A stretch of DNA of 58,655 bases from an uncultured Lachnospiraceae bacterium (GTDB lineage Bacteria > Bacillota > Clostridia > Lachnospirales > Lachnospiraceae): assembly GCA_910587085.1 (NCBI GenBank), contig CAJUMC010000015.1:1-58655 (forward strand), read 5' to 3'. The position numbers were made by a program, and so were the translations under genes. The stretch's first letter is position 1. The number at the start of each line of letters is the position of its first letter. This document shows positions 1 to 8,157 of this stretch, piece by piece. Below the pieces are notes generated by a model. The model saw only the letters and a list, made by a program, of their open reading frames with translations, was not told the origin of the DNA and made no database searches.

Positions 1-82
1 ATAACATAAGAAAATCTGTACGGAAAAAAATGCCAACGATTACTTGACAGTAACCTGCCGGGCTTCTCCCCGGCACGGCATC

Positions 83-111
83 TTGTAATTTTCAATACAT
101 TATGTTAAAAT
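83..111 (+). promoter_or_regulatory. Sigma-A promoter ahead of yaaR
   Basis: TTGTAA at 83-88 and TAAAAT at 106-111 are separated by 17 bases, about 110 bases upstream of the yaaR start. A GC hairpin (TGCCGGG at 56-62 with CCCGGCA at 69-75) lies just before it and may end an upstream transcript. Confidence 0.6.
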
Positions 112-220
112 AATTGCGGCGGCAGCACAATCCGTATCTGCAGTAAACATCCGGGAGATCCCATCCGTACTCCGCCCTGTAATTATTTTATATTGTATCA
201 TGCCGGGAGGGTTCGAAATT

Positions 221-661
221 ATGGAAATCAAGGTAAACCAGACGGGACAGATCAGCGCCGCGGAACAGAAGGCTCCTGTGAAGGAGTCCGACGGTTCCTT
301 CAAGTTCACCCTGCTCAGCAACATTGAGGAGCACGAGCTGGGACAGAGGCTGAACCTGATGATGGAAGAAATCACCATGCAGGGGAAAAAGCTGTCAAAG
401 CATATGGACATCCGTGACATGAAGCATTACCGTGAACTGATTAAAAACTTTATGAACGAAATTGTAAACCGTTCCCACAAATTTTCCAGAGAAAATTTTC
501 TTGACCGCAGGGGACGCCACCGGGTATACGGAATGATCAAGCTGGTGGATAAAAATCTGGATGAACTGGCGGCGGCTCTGCTGGCGGATGAAAAGGACGG
601 CATCGAAATTCTGAGCAAAATTGACGAGATACAGGGACTTTTGCTGGATATTTTCGCATAG
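221..661 (+). CDS. yaaR: YaaR family protein (DUF327)
   Basis: A 146-residue cytosolic protein of the YaaR/DUF327 family, whose function is not established. The call rests on the helical sequence (LLSNIEEHELGQRLNLMMEE, then a basic KNFMNEIVNRSHKF region) and on its position directly ahead of holB, as in Bacillus subtilis. The ATG at 221 is preferred over the in-frame ATG at 200 because GGGAGG lies 10 bases before 221. It is the first gene of a probable yaaR-holB-ricT-trmN6-rsmI operon with short gaps. No signal peptide or membrane segment is visible. Confidence 0.85.
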   Translation: MEIKVNQTGQISAAEQKAPVKESDGSFKFTLLSNIEEHELGQRLNLMMEEITMQGKKLSKHMDIRDMKHYRELIKNFMNEIVNRSHKFSRENFLDRRGRHRVYGMIKLVDKNLDELAAALLADEKDGIEILSKIDEIQGLLLDIFA

Positions 662-745
662 TGCACGCGGAAACGTTGCTGCTGCACCGGGCATCACCAG
701 CGCTTCGAATTGCAGCCGTGCAGTGTTACGAAAGGCGGTGGCTTA

Positions 746-1732
746 TTGAACACCTTTAGGGATGTTATCGGAAGAAAAAATATCACAGAGCATCTGAAGA
801 ATGCGATCCGCCTGAACAGGGTCTCCCACGCCTATATTTTCTGCGGGGAGGACGGCATCGGAAAAAATTTTGTTGCGGATATCTTTGCGGCGGCTCTTCA
901 GTGCAGCGAATACAACGGCGAACCCTGCTGCCGCTGCAAGGCCTGCCGGCAGGCCGAAAGCGGCAACCATCCGGACATTATCCGTGTTCTGCACGAAAAG
1001 GCGGCAATCGGCGTAGACGACATACGCGCACAGCTGAACAACGATATTGCGATCAAACCGTACAGCGGCCGCTTCAAAATTTATATTGTCGACGAGGCGG
1101 AGAAAATGACGGAGGCGGCGCAGAATGCGCTGCTGAAAACCATTGAGGAGCCGCCGGAATACGCGGTAATCCTGCTGCTGACAAACAATACCAGCGCATT
1201 TCTGCCGACCATTCTCTCCCGCTGCGTGATGCTTAATCTGAAAACCGTCAGCCGGGAAAGTATACGGACTTATCTGATGGAAACCTGCCGGATACCGGAT
1301 TATCAGGCGGAGGTTGCCGCGGCTTTCTCCGGCGGAAATCTCGGAAAGGCGATCCGCTACGCCTCCTCGGAGGACTTTGCACACCGCAGGGAGGATGTGC
1401 TGCATCTTGTCAAATACATCGGGGAAATGCAGATCAGCGAAATTATGGAATATCTGAAGCACCTGGCGGAAGACAAGCCGGCAATCCAGGACTGCCTCGA
1501 TCTCATGCTGCTCTGGTATCGGGATGTACTGCTGTTTAAGGCCACAAGGGACACGGAACAGATTATATATAGAGAAGAACTTTTTACAATTCAGAAGCAG
1601 GCGGCAGAAAGGAGCTTTGAAGCACTCGGCCATATTATTCAATCGTTCGGCACAGTGCGCACGCGGCTGAACGCCAATGTAAATTTCGAGGCCTCCGTAG
1701 AGCTTTTGCTGCTGGCACTGCAGGAGAAATAG
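746..1732 (+). CDS. holB: DNA polymerase III subunit delta'
   Basis: Clamp-loader subunit (delta') that helps load the beta sliding clamp. A TTG start at 746 is chosen because AAAGGCGGTGG lies just upstream and the protein then begins at the family-typical N-terminus (xNTFRDVIG), giving 328 residues. The AAA+ fold is visible: a P-loop-like GEDGIGKN at 34-41, a zinc-binding cysteine cluster (C53, C61, C62, C64, C67), the TIEEPP segment and an LSRC sensor. The P-loop lacks the usual Ser/Thr after Lys, in keeping with delta' being a poor or non-ATPase subunit. It sits between yaaR and ricT, the conserved Firmicutes order. Confidence 0.95.
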   Translation: MNTFRDVIGRKNITEHLKNAIRLNRVSHAYIFCGEDGIGKNFVADIFAAALQCSEYNGEPCCRCKACRQAESGNHPDIIRVLHEKAAIGVDDIRAQLNNDIAIKPYSGRFKIYIVDEAEKMTEAAQNALLKTIEEPPEYAVILLLTNNTSAFLPTILSRCVMLNLKTVSRESIRTYLMETCRIPDYQAEVAAAFSGGNLGKAIRYASSEDFAHRREDVLHLVKYIGEMQISEIMEYLKHLAEDKPAIQDCLDLMLLWYRDVLLFKATRDTEQIIYREELFTIQKQAAERSFEALGHIIQSFGTVRTRLNANVNFEASVELLLLALQEK

Positions 1733-1760
1733 CGCGGGTCCGCGCAGAAACGAGGGAAAA

Positions 1761-2660
1761 ATGACAAAAATCATCGGAGTGAGATTCCGGCAGGCGGGCA
1801 AGGTATATTATTTCGATCCCGCCGGCCATGATATAAAACAGGGGCAGCATGTTATCGTGGAGACGGCGCGCGGCGTGGAGTACGGCTATGTTGTGCTGGA
1901 CTGCCGCGAGATCGAGGATGAGAAGGTGGTGCAGCCGCTCAAGGAGGTGATCCGCCTAGCCACGCCGGAGGACGATGCCGTTCAGCAGCGCAACAAATCG
2001 AAGGAAAAAGACGCGTTCCGCATCTGCCTGGAGAAAATTGCGAAGCACGGCCTGGAAATGAAGCTGATCGACTGCGAATACACCTTCGACAACAACAAGG
2101 TGCTGTTTTACTTTACCGCGGACGGGCGCATTGATTTCCGCGAGCTGGTTAAAGATCTGGCTTCGGTGTTCAAAACAAGAATCGAGCTTCGCCAGATCGG
2201 TGTGCGCGACGAGACGAAAATTGTGGGCGGTATAGGTATCTGCGGCCGGCCGATGTGCTGCCATACCTATCTTTCCGACTTTGCACCGGTATCCATTAAG
2301 ATGGCGAAGGAACAGAATCTCTCCCTCAACCCTACGAAAATATCCGGTGTCTGCGGAAGACTGATGTGCTGCCTGAAAAACGAGGAGGAGGCCTACGAAT
2401 ATCTGAACAGCAAGCTTCCGAATGTCGGAGATTACGTGACGACAAACGACGGCCTGCGCGGCGAGGTCAACAGCGTCAGCGTACTGAAGCAGCTGGTCAA
2501 GGTAATTGTAACACTGGAAAACGAAGAAAAGGAAATTCGCGAATACAAGGTGGACGATCTCCGGTTCCGCCCGAAAAAGCGCCGGGAAAAACTGCCGGTG
2601 GATGCGGAACTCAAAGCGCTGGAGGCACTGGAAAAGCGCGAGGGAAACCATCTTGAGTAA
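1761..2660 (+). CDS. ricT: RicT/YaaT, PSP1-domain regulatory protein
   Basis: A 299-residue PSP1-domain protein. In Bacillus, RicT acts with RicA and RicF in an Fe-S-containing complex that promotes RNase Y-dependent mRNA maturation and affects sporulation, competence and biofilm formation. The family cysteines are seen as CGRPMCC (C161, C166, C167) and CGRLMCC (C198, C203, C204). A GAGGG ribosome site precedes the ATG. It lies 28 bases after holB and 20 bases before trmN6. RicA and RicF partners are not in this window. A soluble cytosolic protein. Confidence 0.93.
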   Translation: MTKIIGVRFRQAGKVYYFDPAGHDIKQGQHVIVETARGVEYGYVVLDCREIEDEKVVQPLKEVIRLATPEDDAVQQRNKSKEKDAFRICLEKIAKHGLEMKLIDCEYTFDNNKVLFYFTADGRIDFRELVKDLASVFKTRIELRQIGVRDETKIVGGIGICGRPMCCHTYLSDFAPVSIKMAKEQNLSLNPTKISGVCGRLMCCLKNEEEAYEYLNSKLPNVGDYVTTNDGLRGEVNSVSVLKQLVKVIVTLENEEKEIREYKVDDLRFRPKKRREKLPVDAELKALEALEKREGNHLE

Positions 2661-2680
2661 ATCGCGGGAGGAGACAGGTC

Positions 2681-3478
2681 ATGGAGAAAGCCCGGCAGGA
2701 AAAACCAGAACAGGAGGAACAGAGGAAACCGGCGCAGACGTGCTCTGCCCTTCTCTTCCCGGGCGAACGGCTGGATGATCTGGAGAGGAATCATCTCAAA
2801 ATCATTCAAAACCCTGAAAAATTCTGCTTCGGCATGGATGCCGTCCTGCTGTCCGGCTTTGCCCGTGTCCGGGAGGGTGAAACTGCGGTTGATCTCGGCA
2901 CCGGCACCGGAATCATCCCGATTCTGCTGAGCGCCAAAACGGCAGGACGGCATTTTACCGGTCTGGAGCTGCAGCCCGAAAGCGCCGATATGGCCCGCCG
3001 GAGTGTGGAATACAACGGGCTGGAACAGCGTATCCGCATTGCGGAGGGCGATATCCGGGAGGCTTCCGCCATATTCGGGGCCTCCGTCTTCGATGTGGTA
3101 ACGACAAATCCCCCATATATGACCGACTGTCACGGGATAGTCAATCCTGATCTGCCCAAGGCGATTGCCCGGCACGAAATCCGATGTACGCTGGAGGATG
3201 TTGTGCGGGAAGGCGCGAAGCTGCTGAAGCCCGGCGGCCGGTTTTACATGGTGCACCGCCCGTTCCGGCTGGCGGAAATTATTCAGACATTGACCAAATA
3301 CCGTCTGGAGCCGAAAAGGATAAAATTTGTCCACCCCTTTGCGGATCGCGAGCCGAATATGGTACTGTTTGAATGCGTCCGGGGCGGAAAACCCCGGGTT
3401 CGGGTGGAGGCTCCGCTGATTATTTATACGGAGCCCGGTAAGTATACGCCGGAAATTACAGAGCTTTACGGATACTGA
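2681..3478 (+). CDS. trmN6: tRNA1(Val) adenine-37 N6-methyltransferase family protein
   Basis: SAM-dependent methyltransferase of the TrmN6 (YfiC/YabB) family, expected to form m6A37 in a tRNA. Of 265 residues, about the first 35 are a charged, variable tail. The SAM loop DLGTGTG is at 71-77 and the adenine N6-methyltransferase signature NPPY at 143-146. FGMDAVLLSGF at 50-60 is typical of the family. The ribosome site GGGAGGAG precedes the ATG. The neighbour order (ricT before, rsmI after) matches the Bacillus yaaT-yabA-yabB-rsmI region, except that yabA and the GIY-YIG gene yazA are absent. Confidence 0.92.
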   Translation: MEKARQEKPEQEEQRKPAQTCSALLFPGERLDDLERNHLKIIQNPEKFCFGMDAVLLSGFARVREGETAVDLGTGTGIIPILLSAKTAGRHFTGLELQPESADMARRSVEYNGLEQRIRIAEGDIREASAIFGASVFDVVTTNPPYMTDCHGIVNPDLPKAIARHEIRCTLEDVVREGAKLLKPGGRFYMVHRPFRLAEIIQTLTKYRLEPKRIKFVHPFADREPNMVLFECVRGGKPRVRVEAPLIIYTEPGKYTPEITELYGY

Positions 3479-3608
3479 GCAGGACAGCGCTTTTGCTGCA
3501 GAGCCGCCTTCACACCCGGGCAGGCGGGCACGACAGGCTCCAAAGGGCGGAACAGCAGCCGCAGACCGCTGTTGCACGGGCGCAATGCCTGCGGGGAGGA
3601 GAAAACAG

Positions 3609-4469
3609 ATGGCCGGAATTCTATATTTGTGCGCGACGCCGATCGGAAATCTGGAAGACATGACTTTCCGCGTGATCCGCACGCTCCGGGAAGCGGATTT
3701 GATCGCGGCGGAGGACACGCGCAACAGCATAAAGCTGCTGAATCATTTTGACATCCATACACCAATGACGAGCTACCACGAATTCAACCGGTACGACAAG
3801 GGCCGCGAACTTGTGGAACTGCTGCTCGCCGGAAAAAATATTGCACTGATTACGGACGCCGGCACGCCCGGCATTTCCGATCCCGGCGAGGAACTGGTTC
3901 GGCTTGCACAGGCGGCCGGCATAACCGTGACCTCCCTCCCGGGTGCATGCGCTGCGGTAACGGCGCTGACGCTGTCCGGCCTGCCGACCCGGCGCTTCTG
4001 CTTCGAGGCATTTCTCCCGACGGATCGGAAAGAGCGGGCGCGCGTGCTCGAGGAGCTGTGCAGAGAAACCCGCACCATCATTCTCTATGAAGCTCCGCAC
4101 CGGCTTGTCAAAACGCTGCATGAGCTGGAACAGACGCTCGGCGGCAGCCGCAGACTGACCGTGCTGCGGGAGCTTACCAAAAAACATGAAACCGTTTTCC
4201 GCACCACGCTCTCCGCCGCCGCGGAATATTATCAGGAGCAGGCGCCGCGCGGGGAATGCGTGATCGTTCTCGAGGGTACGGATGCCGGAGCACAGAAAGC
4301 ACAGGAGCAGGAACGCTGGAGCCGGATGCCGCTGGCCGAACATCTGGAGCATTATATGGCACAGGGTATGACCCAGAAGGATGCGATGAAAGCGGCAGCG
4401 GCAGATCGCGGCGTATCAAAACGGGATATTTATGCGCAGTGGCTTGCAGAAAAGGATACGGAGCAGTAA
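3609..4469 (+). CDS. rsmI: 16S rRNA (cytidine1402-2'-O)-methyltransferase
   Basis: RsmI methylates the ribose of C1402 in 16S rRNA at the decoding centre. The ATG at 3609 is chosen over 3585 because GGGGAGGA lies 8 bases before it and the protein then starts as the family does (MAGILYLCATPIGNLEDMT). Tetrapyrrole-methylase-fold motifs include EDTRN near 35-39, TDAGTPGISDPG at 82-93 and ILYEAPHRL. The C-terminal helical segment (MTQKDAMKAAAADRGVSKRDIY) is normal. 286 residues, full length. A 130-base gap separates it from trmN6. Confidence 0.96.
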   Translation: MAGILYLCATPIGNLEDMTFRVIRTLREADLIAAEDTRNSIKLLNHFDIHTPMTSYHEFNRYDKGRELVELLLAGKNIALITDAGTPGISDPGEELVRLAQAAGITVTSLPGACAAVTALTLSGLPTRRFCFEAFLPTDRKERARVLEELCRETRTIILYEAPHRLVKTLHELEQTLGGSRRLTVLRELTKKHETVFRTTLSAAAEYYQEQAPRGECVIVLEGTDAGAQKAQEQERWSRMPLAEHLEHYMAQGMTQKDAMKAAAADRGVSKRDIYAQWLAEKDTEQ

Positions 4470-4504
4470 AGAGACAGCCAAAAAACAGGGAAAGGGCACG
4501 GGCC

Positions 4505-5206
4505 ATGAAATTACAAATTGCAGTCTGCGACGACGAGGAAACCGCGCTCCTGCAGCTGAAGAACGCAGTTTCTGCATGGGCGGCGCAGCGGCAGCACAGC
4601 ATTGATCTGGCTGCATTCTCCTCCGCAGAACGATTTCTTTTTGCTTATGCGGAAAACCGTGCGTTCGACATTCTGCTGCTTGATGTCGAAATGGAGGGGA
4701 TGAGCGGGCTTGAACTGGCTAGGCAGCTGCGGCGGGACGGCCTCCGCGCGGAAATTATTTTTATCACTTCCCATTTCGAGCTGTGCGGCGAAGGGTACGA
4801 AGTGGACGCGCTGCATTATCTGATTAAGCCGGTTTCCGGGGAACGGCTGCACACCGTGCTTGACCGGGCGGCGCAGAGGCTGTCCGTCGAAGCACCATCT
4901 ATCGTAATCTCCTGCGAGGGCGAGACGGTCAAGCTGCCCGAACAGGAAATTCTGTATATCGAAGCATTCCTGCATTATATCGCAATTTACACGGCAAACC
5001 GCGAGTACCGCGTCCGGGAAAATCTGTCCGCCGTGGAAAAAAGGCTTTCGGACGACTTTTTCCGGCCGCACCGCAGCTATCTCCTCTCTCTGAAGCATGT
5101 GACACGGATTTCCCGCACGCAGGTATGGATGGACAGCGGCGCAAAGCTGCCCCTTGCACGCGGAAGGTACGATGAAATCAACCGCGCGTTTATCGAGCGG
5201 AATTAG
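4505..5206 (+). CDS. LytTR-family response regulator (AgrA/LytR type)
   Basis: A 233-residue response regulator. The receiver domain (1-120) has acidic D9-D10, phospho-acceptor D60 in LLLDVEM and K108 in LIKPV; the C-terminal LytTR DNA-binding domain (about 135-233) includes the typical FRPHRSYLLSLKHV stretch. The ATG at 4505 is used because the receiver begins there (MKLQIAVCDDEE). It starts 35 bases after rsmI and is followed by a GHKL kinase, so the two form a two-component pair set between rsmI and abrB. The target is unknown. Confidence 0.92.
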   Translation: MKLQIAVCDDEETALLQLKNAVSAWAAQRQHSIDLAAFSSAERFLFAYAENRAFDILLLDVEMEGMSGLELARQLRRDGLRAEIIFITSHFELCGEGYEVDALHYLIKPVSGERLHTVLDRAAQRLSVEAPSIVISCEGETVKLPEQEILYIEAFLHYIAIYTANREYRVRENLSAVEKRLSDDFFRPHRSYLLSLKHVTRISRTQVWMDSGAKLPLARGRYDEINRAFIERN

Positions 5207-5423
5207 CTCTGCTGCGAATGTCCCGTGCATCTGTCCAAACGAAGTCAGCTCTGCCCGGGATTTACCATTACATTACCGGGCGCAGTCAGCCTGCACCGGC
5301 GTTTCCTTTGAACAGAACATGGGAGCACAGACACCGGCAATTACAAATATGTATTACAATCCAAAAAAACCGGAACGGCAGCAGAAAAGCTGTTTCCGGC
5401 CATCCACAGATCGAGGCGGCAGA

Positions 5424-6095
5424 ATGCGGAAAAAAACTTTTTTGAAAATTCTCGATATGCAGACGGAGCTGGCAGAAAAACACCTGGACGAGGTGCGCAG
5501 CATCCACCGGGAAATGAGGGGCTACAAGCACGATTTCCACCACCATCTGCAGACGCTTCGCGGGCAGCTGGAGGCAGGAGAATATGAGCGGGCGCTGCAT
5601 TATATTGATGAACTGGATTCCGACATTATCAATCTCGACACGCTCCTGAAAACCGGCAATGTCTCTGCGGACGCCATTCTCTCGGCAAAACTGCCGCAGG
5701 CAAGGGCGGCCGGTGTGGATGTTACGGTAAAGGCGGGCATTCCCGACAGCCTTTCCCTTACGGATGTGGAGCTGAGTATCATTCTCGGCAACCTGCTGGA
5801 CAACGCGGTGGAGGCATGCAGGGACGTGCCGCCTGGCGAGCGCTTCCTGCGGCTTTACATCACGATGAAGGGGTCCATGCTCTATTTTTCCATGCTGAAT
5901 TCCGCAGGTCCAAAACAGCAAAAAACAGGAAATCTTTTCGCTACGCACAAGGGCGGTCTGCACGGTTTCGGACTGCGCCGCGCGGAAAACATAATCGAGG
6001 AGCACGGAGGCTGGTGCAAATACAACAGCGAGGACGGTGCATTTTCCACCGAATTTCTTGTGCCGGCTCAGACGACGGAGAACGAAACAAAATGA
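5424..6095 (+). CDS. GHKL-domain sensor histidine kinase lacking a sensor domain
   Basis: A kinase core of about 223 residues, of the class that pairs with LytTR regulators. A coiled region carries the phospho-acceptor motif YKHDFHHHLQTL (H36), followed by the N-box LGNLLDNAVEAC (N123, N127) and G-box FGLRRAENIIEEHGG. AgrC/HPK10 kinases usually have an N-terminal multi-helix membrane sensor; none is encoded here. The frame stays open back to 5154, but that stretch shows no membrane helix and overlaps the regulator gene. The ATG at 5424 with upstream GAGGCGG is the likely start. It may be a cytosolic kinase or a truncated one. Confidence 0.8.
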   Translation: MRKKTFLKILDMQTELAEKHLDEVRSIHREMRGYKHDFHHHLQTLRGQLEAGEYERALHYIDELDSDIINLDTLLKTGNVSADAILSAKLPQARAAGVDVTVKAGIPDSLSLTDVELSIILGNLLDNAVEACRDVPPGERFLRLYITMKGSMLYFSMLNSAGPKQQKTGNLFATHKGGLHGFGLRRAENIIEEHGGWCKYNSEDGAFSTEFLVPAQTTENETK

Positions 6096-6142
6096 AGAAA
6101 AGAATCTGCATCCGGAAGCATTTGTATAAAGCGGACGAAGCA

Positions 6143-6170
6143 GAACAAGGGAAAACGCCCCTTGTTCTTT
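6143..6170 (+). terminator. Rho-independent terminator after the kinase gene
   Basis: GAACAAGGG at 6143-6151 pairs with CCCTTGTTC at 6159-6167 (9 bp), followed by a T-rich tail. Confidence 0.85.
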
Positions 6171-6228
6171 TCTCTTTGTCATGGTATAATTTTTGCATAT
6201 TGAGCGACAAATTATGTTTTATTAGAAT
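6162..6228 (+). promoter_or_regulatory. Two tandem promoters for the 6258 gene
   Basis: Promoter 1: TTGTTC at 6162-6167, 17 bases, TATAAT at 6185-6190; its -35 lies inside the terminator stem. Promoter 2: TTGAGC at 6200-6205, 17 bases, TAGAAT at 6223-6228. Confidence 0.6.
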
Positions 6229-6257
6229 GAAAAATTTTTATTTTGGGGAACAATTAT

Positions 6258-6695
6258 ATGATTTGCTGGCTGGAGCAAGAGGGAGAGGGAGAATTTAAAA
6301 GCAAATTTTTCCGCGATGAAGATGGGGATGACCTATCTGTTTACGCGAATAGCGGCATCTCTGATTTTGTGGAGTGTGCCGAAAAATGTATTGGGGCATT
6401 CAATAACCTTTCCGAACCTATAATAAATGAGATTTGCACAAAAATCGCAGACTGCGCCAAAAAAAGCGTGAGTCTTAATAAAAAATTTGAATTACCTGTA
6501 CTTGATAGCCCTCTTGATATCTTAAATTATTGCTGGTTTACGGTATTGTATGTAGATATGGGAAGCAAAGACGACGAAATAGCCTATGCTGTTGAAGGCG
6601 AAGGGGATTGGGGCGAAGATATTGGCTTTTACATAAACAATAATAGTGTGGTTTATGTTGGTACTAATTATTTGGATTATATGAAAAACCGCTAA
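6258..6695 (+). CDS. Small acidic protein of unknown function
   Basis: 145 residues and strongly acidic. The ATG at 6258 has GGGGAA 7 bases upstream and is preferred to a TTG at 6243. The C-terminal part (EGEGDWGEDIGFYINNNSVV) recalls small stand-alone proteins of the DUF6985 or SMI1-like sort, but this is only a weak impression and no function is assigned. No signal peptide or membrane segment. Base composition is clearly more AT-rich than the surrounding genes. It has its own promoters and is isolated between a terminator and the convergent abrB gene, which suggests an acquired single-gene insert. Confidence 0.7.
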   Translation: MICWLEQEGEGEFKSKFFRDEDGDDLSVYANSGISDFVECAEKCIGAFNNLSEPIINEICTKIADCAKKSVSLNKKFELPVLDSPLDILNYCWFTVLYVDMGSKDDEIAYAVEGEGDWGEDIGFYINNNSVVYVGTNYLDYMKNR

Positions 6696-6849
6696 CATCC
6701 TGTTTATCATGCAGCTCAAAACAAAGGGGCGGCGGGGCAGTCATGGACAATCCCGCCGCTCGGTCTGTTACCGCTCCTATTCTGCGCCCTGCAGGGCGGC
6801 TGCTCCCGCGATATGATTCTGCAATACGGCTGAAACAAATAAAATTAAA

Positions 6850-6935
6850 GACTGCTGCGCAAGGAAAACCCGTGCGGAAAAGCGCCCTGTTATAAAAGCG
6901 CCCGCTCCTGCATGCTCCCTGCTTACGCAGCAGTC
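6850..6935. terminator. Long inverted repeat between convergent genes
   Basis: GACTGCTGCG at 6850-6859 is perfectly complementary to CGCAGCAGTC at 6926-6935, with 66 bases between that include two direct copies of AAAAGCGCCC. It lies between the 6258 gene and abrB, which converge. No clear U-tract. Similar CTGCTG...CAGCAG structures occur at 27557-27656 and 55691-55776. Confidence 0.5.
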
Positions 6936-6981
6936 CGGTTATTCCAGAAGCCTCGGAAGGATATATAGAAATCACTAATAA

Positions 6982-7239
6982 TTACTCTATAATCTTTGCG
7001 AGCTTAGCCATCTCAATAATGGATGCTCTGGAAACATTCTTCCCGCAGTATTCGATCAGGTCGGTCTTCGTGCCGTTGAAGATATCAACCGGCTCATACT
7101 TCTCGAGAATAATGCGGTTCTCCTCAACATAAATTTCCAGCGGATCTCTTTCTCCGACCCCAAGCGTTCTACGGAGCTCAATCGGAAGTGTAATACGTCC
7201 CAGCTCATCGAGCCTTCTGACAATACCTGTACTCTTCAT
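6982..7239 (-). CDS. abrB: AbrB/SpoVT-type transition-state regulator
   Basis: An 85-residue DNA-binding regulator with an N-terminal swapped-hairpin AbrB domain (GIVRRLDELGRITLPIELRR at 4-23) and a C-terminal half like Bacillus AbrB/Abh (VGERDPLEIYVEE, then CGKNVSR). AbrB proteins repress stationary-phase and sporulation genes during growth. An AAGGA ribosome site lies 12 bases before the ATG. Placed opposite and downstream of the rsmI block as in B. subtilis, but here separated by a two-component pair and an orphan gene. It has a strong own promoter. Confidence 0.93.
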   Translation of the reverse strand: MKSTGIVRRLDELGRITLPIELRRTLGVGERDPLEIYVEENRIILEKYEPVDIFNGTKTDLIEYCGKNVSRASIIEMAKLAKIIE

Positions 7240-7350
7240 AATAAATATCAGTCCTTTCCCCTCAGATTAAGTATTCAAAAAATTGGCTACATACGCAACG
7301 GCAAATGGAATTACCAGTTCGTGTAAAAATTTAATTGCTTTTACCAAAGT

Positions 7351-7379
7351 AGAATAACACAAAATTTGGAATTCGTCAA
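7351..7379 (-). promoter_or_regulatory. abrB promoter
   Basis: On the minus strand TTGACG (7374-7379) and TATTCT (7351-7356) are spaced by 17 bases; the leader to the abrB ATG is about 105 bases. Confidence 0.75.
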
Positions 7380-7396
7380 CGAAAATTGAAATTTTT

Positions 7397-7424
7397 TTGC
7401 ATTTCATGGCATAAATTGTATAAA
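7397..7424 (+). promoter_or_regulatory. spmA promoter candidate
   Basis: TTGCAT at 7397-7402, 16 bases, TATAAA at 7419-7424, divergent from the abrB promoter. A sporulation sigma factor might be expected for spmA; I cannot exclude other elements in this AT-rich stretch. Confidence 0.5.
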
Positions 7425-7526
7425 AAACTGATAATCAATCGCAGATTTTAAGGATACAACGAATAAAATACCATACCGGTAAATAAGTCTGTACAAGAGA
7501 GCAGCGGCAGCAAAACGGAGGAAGCC

Positions 7527-8132
7527 ATGCTGAATTTTATTTGGGGCGGAATGATTCTAATCGGAATTTTGTATGCAGCATTTCACGGCACCATGCCGGA
7601 AGTCGGGGAAGCAGCTCTGACCTCGGCAAGAGATGCCGTAAGCTTGTGCATTACCATGCTCGGCGTGATAGGACTTTGGCTGGGGCTTATGGAAATCGCA
7701 AAAGCTTCCGGCATTATGGAGCGGCTCACCCGCCGGCTGCGGCCGGTGCTGCATTTCCTTTTTCCGAACATTCCGGCCAATCACCCGTGCCTGGAAGCGA
7801 TCGGCATCAATCTGATCGCCAATCTGCTCGGACTTGGCTGGGCGGCGACCCCAGCCGGACTTAAGGCCATGGAACAGCTGTCCGAACTGGAAAAGGAACG
7901 AAAAAATCCCGAATATCTGGCCGGAGGACAGCGCCGTGCAAGCAATGAAATGTGTATTTTTCTTGTGCTCAACATCTCATCCCTGCAGCTGATCCCGGTC
8001 AACGTCATCGCTTACCGGAGCCAGTACGGCAGCGTCAATCCGACTGCCATTATCGGACCGGGGCTGGCCGCGACGCTCTTCAGCACGCTGGTTGCCGTGG
8101 CATACTGCAAAGTGATGGGGAAAAAACGGTAA
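7527..8132 (+). CDS. spmA: Spore maturation protein A (nucleoside-recognition domain)
   Basis: A 201-residue integral membrane protein with a Gate/nucleoside-recognition domain. Helices are visible at about 3-20, 38-55 and 178-195, with the conserved NLIANLLGLGWAATPAG in the middle. In Bacillus, SpmA and SpmB contribute to spore core dehydration and heat resistance. CGGAGGAAGCC precedes the ATG. Unlike the usual arrangement, spmB does not follow: only 25 bases separate the stop from the end of a convergent permease gene. Confidence 0.9.
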   Translation: MLNFIWGGMILIGILYAAFHGTMPEVGEAALTSARDAVSLCITMLGVIGLWLGLMEIAKASGIMERLTRRLRPVLHFLFPNIPANHPCLEAIGINLIANLLGLGWAATPAGLKAMEQLSELEKERKNPEYLAGGQRRASNEMCIFLVLNISSLQLIPVNVIAYRSQYGSVNPTAIIGPGLAATLFSTLVAVAYCKVMGKKR

Positions 8133-8157
8133 GCCGGCAGCGGTTTCCCGCCGGCAA

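Noticed and set aside
6092..6298. Small frame starting with ATG at the kinase stop
   Set aside because: It runs through a rho-independent terminator and two promoters and overlaps the next gene; no ribosome site.
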